Below are positions 1 through 8,216 of a stretch of DNA of 64,000 nt, piece by piece. How positions within the stretch are numbered: the first letter of the stretch is position 1; each line of letters opens with the position of its first letter. Location: contig NC_002967.9 of assembly GCF_000008185.1 (NCBI RefSeq), positions 620,001 to 684,000 of the forward strand. The letters run 5' to 3'. Source of the stretch: Treponema denticola ATCC 35405. GTDB taxonomy: Bacteria > Spirochaetota > Spirochaetia > Treponematales > Treponemataceae. The notes beneath the pieces are model-generated. The model was not told the origin of the DNA. It searched no databases and saw only the letters and a program-made list of their open reading frames with translations. The translations under genes and the position numbers were made by a program.

Positions 1-2
1 TT

Positions 3-476
3 CTGGAGGCCGATTTAAAACTACTCAATGAAGGTATTTCAAAAATGGATTTGGAATGGGAAAAACATAGTCTTGCGGACTTGTATGCCCAAGGAAGTAA
101 AATTGCAAAAAACCATTCTTCACAGCTCTATTATCTTTACTTGGAATCTCTTTTTGATTTAAATCCTGCCGTCTTTTTGGAATATGATATAAAGTTACCT
201 GTAAAAATAACCATAGAAATAGACAAAATTGAAAATATAAAAATCAGTGCAAAGAAAATGAAAAAATTAATACTATCATCCCGTTTTATAGAAGACGATA
301 ATTCTAAATTTTCTCTTCGGCTGACATATTCCAATAAAGGTCTTACTTTTAAATTAGCCGATAAAAACGGATATACTCTTTACAGCAAGAATTTTCCGAT
401 TGAAAAGTTAGATAAAAACGGATTTAAAAATTCCGTTAATATTTTTGTAAAGGATATTTTTACTTTCAAGTTATAA
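3..476 (+). CDS. Hypothetical protein, C-terminal part (gene enters from the left edge)
   Basis: The frame is open from base 3 with no stop before the ATG at 45, so the gene most likely begins outside the window and only its last 157 codons are visible. I do not recognise the family. The visible part has a helical start rich in Leu, Lys and Ser, then a predicted beta-rich section with alternating hydrophobic residues and many Lys and Asp, ending in FVKDIFTFKL. There is no membrane segment in this part. It lies 46 bp upstream of the MoxR gene on the same strand, but a promoter sits between them, so joint function is not implied. Confidence 0.6.
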   Translation: MEADLKLLNEGISKMDLEWEKHSLADLYAQGSKIAKNHSSQLYYLYLESLFDLNPAVFLEYDIKLPVKITIEIDKIENIKISAKKMKKLILSSRFIEDDNSKFSLRLTYSNKGLTFKLADKNGYTLYSKNFPIEKLDKNGFKNSVNIFVKDIFTFKL

Positions 477-487
477 GGCTTTTGATA

Positions 488-515
488 TAGACAAAATTAT
501 ATTTTCGGTTATACT
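488..515 (+). promoter_or_regulatory. Promoter of the MoxR gene, leaderless type
   Basis: TAGACA (488-493), a 16-nt spacer and TATACT (510-515). The ATG of the MoxR gene is at 523, seven nt after the -10 box, and there is no Shine-Dalgarno sequence, so transcription would start at or next to the start codon. Confidence 0.5.
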
Positions 516-522
516 GTTTGAT

Positions 523-1491
523 ATGAATACGAAAAATATAATAGATGAGCTTATAAGAAATATCGGTTTAGTAATAAAAGGAAAGGATGAGGTTATTCGC
601 CTTTTTGTTGCGGCGTTTTTGACCGGAGGCAATGTTCTTATAGATGATGTTCCCGGAGTCGGAAAAACAACAATGGTAAAAGCTCTAGCTAAATTAATAA
701 AAAAAGACTACGGCGATCCTGCCGAGTTTAAAAGGATTCAATGTACCCCGGACTTGCTTCCCTATGATATTACCGGCGTTGATGTTTTTAATGCACAAAC
801 TCAAAGTTTTGAATTTATAAAGGGGCCCGTTTTTTGCGACATTTTTTTGGCTGATGAATTAAATAGAACTCCCCCCAAAGTTCAGGCCGCACTTCTTGAG
901 GTTATGGAAGAAAAACAGGTTACTGTCGGAAAACAAACTTACAAATTGCCCGAGACTTTTTTTACGGCTGCTACTCAAAACCCTGTAGAAACATTAGGAA
1001 CTTATCCATTGCCTCCGGCTCAGCTTGACAGGTTTATGGTCTCTATTTCTATAGGTTATCCGGATGATGAGTCTGCTCTTGAAATCCTTGACGGTAACCC
1101 AGGTGTGTCGGCACTTTCAAAACTTTATCCCATCATCACTACGGGCAATATAATTACATCCCGTGAAGAGCAAGAAAGAGTTTACTGTCACAAGGCCTTA
1201 CAAAAAGCTATAATAGATATTTGCAATAAAACAAGAGAACATTCCGACATTGAATTGGGAGCTTCTCCTAGGGCTTCTTTGCAATTTTTACATCTCGCAA
1301 AAACTATGGCTCTTTCTAATGGGAGAAACTGGGTTGAAGATACGGATATTGAAATAATCGCTCCCTATGTTCTTGCCCATAAATGTATTTTTAAAAATAG
1401 AAAGGCTAATGCAAAAGAATCTATTGCAGAAATTACAAAATCCGTTTTAATAAAAATGGATAAAGAAACGGACTGGTCTAAAGGGATTTAA
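523..1491 (+). CDS. MoxR-family AAA+ ATPase
   Basis: A cytoplasmic AAA+ ATPase of the MoxR group, which act as chaperones that help assemble or activate partner complexes, often with von Willebrand A-domain proteins. Visible motifs are Walker A GVGKTT near residue 47, Walker B FLADELNRTPP near residue 110, a sensor-1 stretch ATQNP near residue 151, and the C-terminal lid helices. The length of 322 residues is typical. No VWA or DUF58 gene follows: the next genes run on the opposite strand. Partners, if any, are therefore probably upstream of the window. The start is fixed by the -10 box seven nt upstream. Family assignment is firm; the substrate is unknown. Confidence 0.93.
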   Translation: MNTKNIIDELIRNIGLVIKGKDEVIRLFVAAFLTGGNVLIDDVPGVGKTTMVKALAKLIKKDYGDPAEFKRIQCTPDLLPYDITGVDVFNAQTQSFEFIKGPVFCDIFLADELNRTPPKVQAALLEVMEEKQVTVGKQTYKLPETFFTAATQNPVETLGTYPLPPAQLDRFMVSISIGYPDDESALEILDGNPGVSALSKLYPIITTGNIITSREEQERVYCHKALQKAIIDICNKTREHSDIELGASPRASLQFLHLAKTMALSNGRNWVEDTDIEIIAPYVLAHKCIFKNRKANAKESIAEITKSVLIKMDKETDWSKGI

Positions 1492-1515
1492 ATAAAACAA
1501 TTATCGGAAAATTCT

Positions 1516-2289
1516 TTAAAAAGGATAGACATATTCTAAGGCAGGACGCGGAATAAATTCTATATTATCGACTATGATTAGAGGTTCGAAACTGCCTTCA
1601 TATTCTATTTTTGAAATTGTTCCTGTAACGCGTACCCAATCGTCCTCTTTTAGCTCATTGGCCTTAAACCATTGAGCTATAAGACCTGCCGGCTGCATAT
1701 CGGCTGCACAGCAAACCATCAACATTCTTCCTATAGCGAATTCGTTTTCACTTAAAACTTCAGGATTTTTCCAAACACTGCCTTCGATTTTTATCTTCTT
1801 ATTTACCCATGAGTCCAAATTCAGATAAAGTTCAGGCAGCCAGCGTCCGAAGGTTTCATCATCCATAACCACAAAGCCGTCTTCCAATTCTAAAAGTCTG
1901 CTCGGTCTAAAATTGAAATTATAACCGGCCTCTTCTTTTTGCTTTTGAAATAAAAAAATATCTCCGTTAAATGCAAGAGAGTCCGAAGTTAAAGCTTTGT
2001 AGGGAATAAGGAGCGCAAACAAAATTGGCAGTAAAAAAATTATTAAGTACAAGGGGCTTTTTCTTTTTGAATGTGTGTGATATGGAAAATAAAAGGCATC
2101 CCTCATTGTAAGAATCCCTATTATAAAAAATACAATAGCCGAAAAAATAATTATACCGATGTGCCGGATATGAACATATAGCAGGGCTTTTTGTGAGACT
2201 ACTGCATAGATAAAAATAAAAGACCCTATCAATAACAATAAGGAGCGTATAATTTTTTCAATAAAAACACTTAAAAATATTTTTTTCAT
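1516..2289 (-). CDS. TIGR03943-type membrane protein (partner of the upstream permease)
   Basis: A 257-residue protein with about four N-terminal membrane segments (roughly residues 10-30, 40-62, 75-95) and a soluble C-terminal half containing MLMVCCAADMQPAGL and a late beta-rich OB-like segment ending in a Pro/Tyr tail. This arrangement matches the TIGR03943 family, which is usually encoded next to a DUF318/ArsP-type permease. That is the case here: its ATG overlaps the permease stop by four bases (ATGA), implying translational coupling. The pair is thought to export or traffic a metal or small solute, but the substrate is not known. The vicinal cysteines in the C-terminal half could bind metal. 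Confidence 0.8.
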   Translation of the reverse strand: MKKIFLSVFIEKIIRSLLLLIGSFIFIYAVVSQKALLYVHIRHIGIIIFSAIVFFIIGILTMRDAFYFPYHTHSKRKSPLYLIIFLLPILFALLIPYKALTSDSLAFNGDIFLFQKQKEEAGYNFNFRPSRLLELEDGFVVMDDETFGRWLPELYLNLDSWVNKKIKIEGSVWKNPEVLSENEFAIGRMLMVCCAADMQPAGLIAQWFKANELKEDDWVRVTGTISKIEYEGSFEPLIIVDNIEFIPRPALEYVYPF

Positions 2290-3224
2290 ATCTTGATTAG
2301 AAAACTCATTGTACTTATAAAAATGATATTCATAATAGTTATGATTATGGTCAATTCTATTACAAACCGTTTTTTAAAAATAGATAAAAGCATGAAGATA
2401 TTTTTTATATCCATCATGGGGCCGTATACGAGGAAGCCCATAATTGAAAAGAGTGAAAAAGTTCCATAAAAGCTTCGGGCAATAAAGGCATCCGATGTTG
2501 AACATGCAGAAAAAATAAAGGCAAAAAGCATCATAATTAAAATTCCGCTCAAAGAATGGGATTCATTAAATTGTATAAAAAAATTACTCGGTACTCCGGC
2601 TCGTATTAGGGAAGTAAATAAGGCTCCCAATATAAAATAAGGACCGACATTAAAAAATTCCGTTCCGCTGTGCAAGAACATTTCCTTTATATTTTCAATA
2701 AAGGATCTTTGTCCGGAACCATGAGATGCGCTGCAGGAGTCTCCGCAGTTGCAGCCGCAAGAACAATGATTATCGTTCTCTATGCCTTCCTTCAAATATT
2801 CGTTTTTAGGATAGAACAAAAGCAACATCCCGATTGAGGCGGCCGTTACTATACCTAAGATTACCCTATATACCGCAATCATCGGAGATTCAGGGAAGGC
2901 ATATAGGGTAGCCATTATTGAAATAGGATTTAAAATAGGAGCTGCAAGCATAAAGGTTACCGCAATAGGCATGATAACTCCTTTTTTTACAAGCCCGGAA
3001 AGAACGGGAACCGAAGCACATTCACATACCGGAAAAACAAGTCCGCCGAATACGGCAGTTAAAAATCCAAGACCGTGTCTGCTCGGAAAAACTTTAACGA
3101 TAAAATTACCCGAAATAAAAACATGCAGTATTGAAGATATAACTATCCCCAAAAGCATAAAAGGAAATGCTTGAAGGAGGATGCTTAAAAAAATCGTGTT
3201 GGTTGTAGTTATAAGACTCAACAT
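2286..3224 (-). CDS. DUF318/ArsP-type permease with a Cys/His-rich loop
   Basis: An integral membrane protein of 312 residues with about eight predicted membrane helices. The hallmark segment PVCECASVPV lies near residues 65-74, as in the DUF318 (YraQ/ArsP-like) permeases. A central hydrophilic loop near residues 150-170 carries a dense Cys/His cluster (HCSCGCNCGDSCSASHG), which is not a standard part of the family and suggests metal sensing or metal delivery in the loop. The start codon lies just after the stop of the upstream unknown gene, with no clear ribosome site, so expression may depend on that gene. Function in metal or oxyanion export is inferred from family and motif only. Confidence 0.85.
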   Translation of the reverse strand: MLSLITTTNTIFLSILLQAFPFMLLGIVISSILHVFISGNFIVKVFPSRHGLGFLTAVFGGLVFPVCECASVPVLSGLVKKGVIMPIAVTFMLAAPILNPISIMATLYAFPESPMIAVYRVILGIVTAASIGMLLLFYPKNEYLKEGIENDNHCSCGCNCGDSCSASHGSGQRSFIENIKEMFLHSGTEFFNVGPYFILGALFTSLIRAGVPSNFFIQFNESHSLSGILIMMLFAFIFSACSTSDAFIARSFYGTFSLFSIMGFLVYGPMMDIKNIFMLLSIFKKRFVIELTIIITIMNIIFISTMSFLIKI

Positions 3225-3227
3225 AAA

Positions 3228-5099
3228 TTAAGAATACTGCGATACCAATTTTACGATGTAAAGTTCTGCATAGTTCTGTAAAGCCTTTCTCTCCTTTATT
3301 TTTAAAAGGCTGGAAGACTCCAGCAGAGTTTTAGCCAGGCTTCTGACCCTGTCGGCAGTAAAGCTGGAAAAGGAAAGGGTTCTATTTATGCCCCTTAAAT
3401 AATCTCTGATTAATGCATTTACGTCCTCTGTCAGGTTCTCTCTTGCAGGATGTCCCAAAGTTTGATTCCATTCATCCAAGTTTTTTTCTAGAGCCTGCTC
3501 CATTGTCATTCCTTGAGGAATAAATTCGGCGCTTATTTTTTCTGCAGCATCCTTTAATTTTAGCTTCGGCTTTTTATAAGGAGTCTCTTTTTTTTCGGGC
3601 TGTACAGGCTGAGGCGTCTTTTTCTTTCGTTTAAAAAATGCAATTATTGTAGAAATTATAGGAATCGTATACCAGAATGGAAGAAGTATTTTTGTATCGC
3701 TTAAAATTTCATGCCTGTTGAGCATTAAAATTTCGCTATATGCTGCAGGCTTACCTGCCGGAAAAATTCTGTTTATTTCCATGGCTTGAATTTCATTTAA
3801 GCGGGGATCTGCGATGATTGATAAAATAAACGGAGCATTTAAAAGTCCGTATAGATTCGGTGCCGAATGAGCGGTTATTTCTTTTAATAATTCATTAAAA
3901 GCCGTGTCATTTTTCATTGAGTCATCTTGCTCAAAATTCATTAACATCTCATGCCATTTTTTTATACATAGCTCTCTAACCGGTTTTCTTGCTTCATTAA
4001 TGAGGGATATCAAAAGAGGAACAACCTTTTCAGTAAGCAAATAGAATCTATCATTTGAAGAATTTGTAAAGGTAAGAATATCCGGAATTATATACTTTTC
4101 CGAGGAGCTGGCTTTTTCCTTCATAAAATTCTGTAAGGTTTCCTCAGAGTATTGCCCAAGCAGTGGAACCCCTCTGGAATCGGTAAATTGTGTTATCTGC
4201 TTCATTGTAAAATAATAAGGCGCCTTCTGAAAAGCTAGAAGGAGGTTTTTTAAAGCAGTGTCCGTTTGGACATCTTTTTGAGCCTTATTTCTGTAATAGT
4301 TATTTAAATATTCCAAGATTCCGGCAGCCTGTAATAAAGCTATCTCATCAGGCAGCTTTTCATTCTTTTTGGCAAATTCCTGTTTTATGAAGGCGCATAA
4401 CTGTCCCCATAATATATAGTTATCGCCGGATTCTTTAACATTTTGAAAGCTGTTAACACTATGTGCCATAATTTTTGTGATAAATGTTTTAACCGTAAAT
4501 TCCTTACCGGGATTGGCCACCATGAGCCTTTTTTGCATATAATCCCTGCTTTCATCTTTTGATAGAAAAAGTTTAATCTTACCTAAGGCTAAATTTAAGA
4601 GTTTTTCGGTTGTGTAAGAGCCGGGGAAAACGAGGGCAGGGATGTCTCCATTGTAGTTTAAGGCATATAAAAAAGAATTTTCCCTTGATTCGGGGTTTAA
4701 CTCAGCCAGATCATCTGAAACGCTTATTGTTTTTAAGAGTTTTCCCGGAAAATTCCTAGGTAGATCGGATAAAAGAGGAAAAGGAATGTCGGGGTGCTGC
4801 TCGAGATGTGCATATTGTCTGGATATATTGTCTACATGGAAATATGGAACAAATATAATGGTTGTATTGGACTTATCCGTTGTTATTTCGATATCCCCTT
4901 CATCTTGTATTTTTTTTAGTTCACTTAAAAGAGTTTCGAGAGAAATTTCAAGAAGAACAGCCAAATCCTGTTTTTGCTGTAAAAAATGCCGTGCGTAGCG
5001 GTGGAGATAATCTTGAAAAGGTTGTAAGGTCACTTGAGCATTGTTTCTACGTAAAGAAAACATCCGCAACAAGTGTAGTAAATCCGTATAAATAGTCAT
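3228..5099 (-). CDS. Unrecognised 623-residue protein with one C-terminal membrane segment
   Basis: I do not recognise this family. The protein is mainly alpha-helical and polar. Residues 25-70 (with VLLEISLETLLSELKKI) could form a winged-helix-like fold. A single strongly hydrophobic segment (PFWYTIPIISTIIAFF) lies near residues 465-487 and is followed by a basic KRKKK stop-transfer cluster and a charged C-terminal domain of about 130 residues. That suggests a membrane-anchored protein with large soluble parts on both sides. I chose the ATG at 5099 over a TTG further upstream because TTGAAC-17 nt-TATAAT ends six nt before it, predicting a leaderless message. It is followed directly by the permease gene. 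Confidence 0.75.
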   Translation of the reverse strand: MTIYTDLLHLLRMFSLRRNNAQVTLQPFQDYLHRYARHFLQQKQDLAVLLEISLETLLSELKKIQDEGDIEITTDKSNTTIIFVPYFHVDNISRQYAHLEQHPDIPFPLLSDLPRNFPGKLLKTISVSDDLAELNPESRENSFLYALNYNGDIPALVFPGSYTTEKLLNLALGKIKLFLSKDESRDYMQKRLMVANPGKEFTVKTFITKIMAHSVNSFQNVKESGDNYILWGQLCAFIKQEFAKKNEKLPDEIALLQAAGILEYLNNYYRNKAQKDVQTDTALKNLLLAFQKAPYYFTMKQITQFTDSRGVPLLGQYSEETLQNFMKEKASSSEKYIIPDILTFTNSSNDRFYLLTEKVVPLLISLINEARKPVRELCIKKWHEMLMNFEQDDSMKNDTAFNELLKEITAHSAPNLYGLLNAPFILSIIADPRLNEIQAMEINRIFPAGKPAAYSEILMLNRHEILSDTKILLPFWYTIPIISTIIAFFKRKKKTPQPVQPEKKETPYKKPKLKLKDAAEKISAEFIPQGMTMEQALEKNLDEWNQTLGHPARENLTEDVNALIRDYLRGINRTLSFSSFTADRVRSLAKTLLESSSLLKIKERKALQNYAELYIVKLVSQYS

Positions 5100-5105
5100 C
5101 CCCAT

Positions 5106-5134
5106 ATTATACACAATATTTCTCAATAGTTCAA
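5106..5134 (-). promoter_or_regulatory. Promoter of the unknown 623-residue protein, leaderless type
   Basis: On the minus strand: TTGAAC (5134-5129), a 17-nt spacer, TATAAT (5111-5106), then six nt to the ATG at 5099. There is no Shine-Dalgarno sequence ahead of that ATG. Confidence 0.65.
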
Positions 5135-5217
5135 GGTTTTTATTCTTAAAAAAATTTTATTTTTTAAGTTCCGCTTTGCTTTGGGAAAAGGTTTTTGAAT
5201 GTGTAACTTCCGTTGGC

Positions 5218-5246
5218 TTGACAAAAATTATAATTTTAACTATTAT
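5218..5246 (+). promoter_or_regulatory. Sigma70-type promoter ahead of the small membrane protein
   Basis: TTGACA (5218-5223), a 17-nt spacer and TATTAT (5241-5246). It would give a long leader of about 130 nt before the TTG start at 5386. A second possible -10 box (TATAAT, 5359-5364) lies within the duplicated block closer to the gene. Confidence 0.5.
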
Positions 5247-5327
5247 ATTAGTGTAAAATAAGACCCTTGATATATGATGATAATGTTACCTATATGTGCA
5301 TTATCTCAAATAACTTGGTTTAATTAC

Positions 5328-5380
5328 AATCGAACTATTAAGATATAAAAATTTTGCTTATAATTTTATTTAAAGGGGGA
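5328..5380 (+). repeat. Direct repeat, copy 1 (contains -10 box, RBS and leads into a TTG start)
   Basis: About 52 bp nearly identical to 5797-5848, beginning AATCGAACTATTAAGATATA. It contains TATAAT at 5359-5364 and ends in the strong ribosome site AAAGGGGGAG that serves the TTG start at 5386. Looser similarity continues upstream (ATGATGATAAT near 5274 and near 5740). Confidence 0.85.
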
Positions 5381-5385
5381 GAAAA

Positions 5386-5700
5386 TTGAAAACTATACTT
5401 AATATTTTTTCTAGAGGATTTATCGGATTGTATGCAATTCTGACTCTTATTGCAGTGATTGCGGAAATTAAGGGGACAGGTTTCAAAACTGTTCACTTGC
5501 TGTATTTTGTCGGATCTATTTTGTTGATTTCGGCTGCGGTTACGAATCTACCATGGCTTGTATATCTTTCTTTAGTGTTAATGATTCCATTAGTAATTTT
5601 TACCGGTTATGTGGGTGGGAATTTAGAATGGTCTCATATTATAGTTCGCATATTGATTACATTACTATTGTCTTTACTATACCGTTACTCAATTTGCTGA
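5386..5700 (+). CDS. Small membrane protein, three to four helices, unknown function
   Basis: A 104-residue hydrophobic protein with predicted membrane helices at about residues 9-28, 36-54, 57-75 and 83-101, and few charged residues. I do not recognise the family. The TTG start is chosen because AAAGGGGGAG lies five nt upstream. The gene sits inside a stretch of duplicated and broken sequence between the unknown 623-residue gene and hutH: the 52-bp block just before it is repeated after it, and the second copy leads only into a five-codon reading frame. This looks like a recently acquired accessory gene rather than a core gene. Confidence 0.65.
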   Translation: MKTILNIFSRGFIGLYAILTLIAVIAEIKGTGFKTVHLLYFVGSILLISAAVTNLPWLVYLSLVLMIPLVIFTGYVGGNLEWSHIIVRILITLLLSLLYRYSIC

Positions 5701-5796
5701 GTAACTAGAAAAAAATGTAAAATAATTTTTTTTAATATGTATGATGATGATAATCAAGTTTTGGATATTTAGCTAAAAGAGTGGGGGCAAGAATTT

Positions 5797-5848
5797 AATC
5801 GAACTATTAAGATATAAAAGTTTTGCTTATAATTTTATTTAAAAGGGA
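5797..5848 (+). repeat. Direct repeat, copy 2 (leads into a dead reading frame)
   Basis: Second copy of the block at 5328-5380, differing at few positions. The ribosome site is weaker (AAAAGGGA), and the TTG that follows starts a frame of only four sense codons before TAA. The original downstream gene seems to be lost. Confidence 0.85.
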
Positions 5849-5865
5849 AATTGAAAATTAACACA

Positions 5866-5887
5866 TAACACCCGCTTCAACCTGACA
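5866..5887 (+). repeat. Half of an integron attC-like site (tentative)
   Basis: The stretch starting TAACACCCGCTTCAACC and continuing TGACA resembles the left arm of many attC sites, which have the layout TAAC, seven to eight bases, TTCAA, then C/G-rich GAC. The matching right arm, expected to end in a GTTA core, is not present in the next 100 bp. The sequence instead runs into the truncated nuclease-fold gene. T. denticola is known to carry a chromosomal integron, so a stray or broken cassette end is plausible. No integrase lies in the window. Confidence 0.4.
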
Positions 5888-5888
5888 T

Positions 5889-6557
5889 TTGTTTTGTCAC
5901 GAAAGTTGCTGGAATCGGTCGCTGCTAGTGCCGGCTCCCGTTTTAAATCCATTGGGAAGAGTAAAAAGCGGTATTTTTACTTTAAGTAAATATGGAATAG
6001 AAAATGCGGAAAGGCTTCAGCTTCCCGGAACTTTTTCATGGCCATTAAAAACCGTCAACTTAAAGCGTTGCCTTCTGGTTTCTGAAATCAAAACAGATGT
6101 TCCGGATAAAAATCTTTATATAATAAATTTACATCTTTCAGCCTACGATGCTGCCGGCGTATTAAGAAAGCAAGAAATGGAATATTTACGAAACCTTGCT
6201 TTAAAATTTTATAATGAAGGACATTGGGTAATTGCCGGAGGAGATTGGAATTCCCTCTTTCCGGGGGTAGAAAAAAATCGTTTTATGCCTTACACTACAC
6301 CTGAGGAATTTCTTGAATGGATAGAATATTTACCTGCAGATTTTATAGGCAAGGAATGGAAGTGGGGCTTTGATAGCTCTACGCCTACAGTCCGACTTTT
6401 GGAAAAGCCCTATGTTAAAGGAGAAAATTACACTACGATAATAGATGGGTTTATATGTTCTCCCAATGTTGAAATTATCGGAGTAAAAACAACAGATTTA
6501 AATTTTGAAGTTTCGGATCATCATCCTGTAATTGCAGAATTTACACTTATGAAATAG
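5889..6557 (+). pseudogene. Endonuclease/exonuclease/phosphatase-fold protein, 5' end missing
   Basis: From about base 5936 the translation matches the C-terminal two thirds of an endonuclease/exonuclease/phosphatase family protein: LNPLGRVKSGIFTLSKY, then NLHLSAYD, the metal-site motif GGDWNS, a DGFICS segment and the terminal SDHHPV motif with the catalytic His. The N-terminal third, including the first catalytic Asn and the metal-binding Glu, is absent. The frame opens at a TTG (5889) with no ribosome site, and its first 16 or so residues come from attC-like junction DNA. The product would lack half the active site, so I call a remnant. The 3' end is intact, 32 bp before hutH. Confidence 0.7.
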
Positions 6558-6589
6558 CTTATTCAAAATAAAAATATAAGGAGCAAAAA

Positions 6590-8113
6590 ATGAAAGTAAA
6601 ACCAGTAACAGTAACCGGCAGCAGTTTAACAATAGAAGACGTTGTAGCTGTTGCCCGCCACGGAGCGGAAGTAAAGCTGTCCGCAGATGCAAAAAAAAGA
6701 ATCAAAGATTCAAAGAAGATTGTAGATGATATCGTAAAAAGCGGTAAACCTACTTACGGCATTTCGACCGGCTTTGGAGAATTATCCACCGTAACCATTA
6801 CCAAGGATCAAAACGGTGCTCTGCAGAGGAATTTAATATTAAGCCATGCCTGCGGTGTAGGCAATCCCTTCCCCGAAGACATAGTTAGGGCTATAATGCT
6901 TTTAAGGCTTAACACTCATGCGAGCGGTTTTTCGGGAGTAACCCCGTCTGTCCCGGATATTCTTGTAGATATGTTAAACAAGGGTGTAATCCCCTATGTA
7001 CCCGAAAAAGGTTCATTAGGAGCAAGCGGTGACTTGGCAAACCTTGCTCATATTGCCCTTGTAATGATAGGAGAGGGAAAGGCCTATTATGAGGGCAAGC
7101 TTATGGAAGGAAAGGCAGCTCTTGCAAAAGCCGGTTTAAAGCCTGTCGTCCTTTCGGGAAAAGACGGACTCGGTATAATTAACGGTACACCCGTAATGTC
7201 CGGTATCGGAGCCTTAGCCCTGCACGATGCAGAACAGCTTCTCAAGGCTGCAAACATGGGCGCTTCCTTGGTATTTGAAGCCTTTAGGGGAATTACCGCA
7301 GCCCTCGACCCCAGAATCCATAAATCCCGTCCGCACAAGGGACAGATTGATACGGCCGCCTTTATTCTCAAAATGTTAAAGGGCAGTTCATCTATCAATA
7401 CAAGAGAAAATGACGTTCAAGACCCCTATACGCTCAGATGCGTTCCGCAAGTTCACGGAGCAAGTGCCGATGCTATTGCCTATGTGCGCAAGGTTTTAGA
7501 GATAGAAATCAATGCCGTAACCGATAACCCGCTCGTCTTCCCGGACAATCATGATGTTATTTCAGGCGGAAACTTCCACGGTCAGCCCATAGCTATTACT
7601 ATGGACTTCTTGGGGATTGCCGTCAGCGAGCTTGCAAACATAAGCGAGCGCCGAATCGAACGCCTTGTAAACCCGCAGTTAAACGGAGGCCTTCCTGCCT
7701 TCTTAATAGAAAACGGCGGAGTAAATTCAGGCTTTATGATCCCTCAATATACGGCGGCCTCCCTTGTTTCGGAAAACAAGGTATTGGCTCATCCTGCCAG
7801 TGTTGACTCCATTACCTCATCAGGAAATAAGGAAGACCACGTAAGTATGGGAACAACCGCTGCCCGAAAAATAACCGAAATCGTTAAAAACGTACGCCAT
7901 GTTCTTGCTATTGAGTGGCTTACGGCTGCTCAAGCCTGCGATTTAAGGGGAGTAAAAAAGTACGGCAAGGGAACAGGAGAGATGATGAAGCTTATTCGAA
8001 AGCATATCTCCAAGGTTACCGAAGACCGCATTCTTTATAACGACATTATGAAGGCTCTTGAGATTATTTCAAATGATGAAAACATTGACATGATTGAAAA
8101 TGCTGCTAAGTAA
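6590..8113 (+). CDS. hutH: Histidine ammonia-lyase
   Basis: Deaminates L-histidine to trans-urocanate, the first step of histidine breakdown, releasing ammonia; cytoplasmic homotetramer. The 507-residue length is normal. The Ala-Ser-Gly triad that cyclises into the MIO cofactor is at residues 145-147 in GSLGASGDLANLAH, the conserved N-terminal YGISTGFGEL segment is at 57-66, and the late SSGNKEDHVSMG motif is present. The start has AAGGAG seven nt upstream. No hutU, hutI or ftcD gene adjoins it, so this is a stand-alone copy followed by its own terminator. Assignment is very secure. Confidence 0.97.
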   Translation: MKVKPVTVTGSSLTIEDVVAVARHGAEVKLSADAKKRIKDSKKIVDDIVKSGKPTYGISTGFGELSTVTITKDQNGALQRNLILSHACGVGNPFPEDIVRAIMLLRLNTHASGFSGVTPSVPDILVDMLNKGVIPYVPEKGSLGASGDLANLAHIALVMIGEGKAYYEGKLMEGKAALAKAGLKPVVLSGKDGLGIINGTPVMSGIGALALHDAEQLLKAANMGASLVFEAFRGITAALDPRIHKSRPHKGQIDTAAFILKMLKGSSSINTRENDVQDPYTLRCVPQVHGASADAIAYVRKVLEIEINAVTDNPLVFPDNHDVISGGNFHGQPIAITMDFLGIAVSELANISERRIERLVNPQLNGGLPAFLIENGGVNSGFMIPQYTAASLVSENKVLAHPASVDSITSSGNKEDHVSMGTTAARKITEIVKNVRHVLAIEWLTAAQACDLRGVKKYGKGTGEMMKLIRKHISKVTEDRILYNDIMKALEIISNDENIDMIENAAK

Positions 8114-8148
8114 TTCATATTAACAAGTAAACAGGCTTACTTGCAATA

Positions 8149-8187
8149 AAACCCGTATTGGAAACTAAGATCCGATACGGGTTTTTT
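8149..8187 (+). terminator. Rho-independent terminator after hutH
   Basis: ACCCGTAT (8151-8158) pairs with ATACGGGT (8174-8181), the stem extended by a GG/CC pair, followed by TTTTTT. It may work in both directions, because accA ends on the other strand at 8217. Confidence 0.85.
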
Positions 8188-8216
8188 AATAAAATTAAAA
8201 AAATGAACTATAGGGT

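Noticed and set aside
3225-3227. Overlap or fusion of the unknown 623-residue gene with the permease gene
   Set aside because: The stop at 3228-3230 and the ATG at 3222-3224 are three bases apart and in different roles; no frameshift is needed.
5866-5936. Complete attC recombination site
   Set aside because: Only a left-arm-like half is present; no matching right arm with a GTTA core was found within 100 bp.
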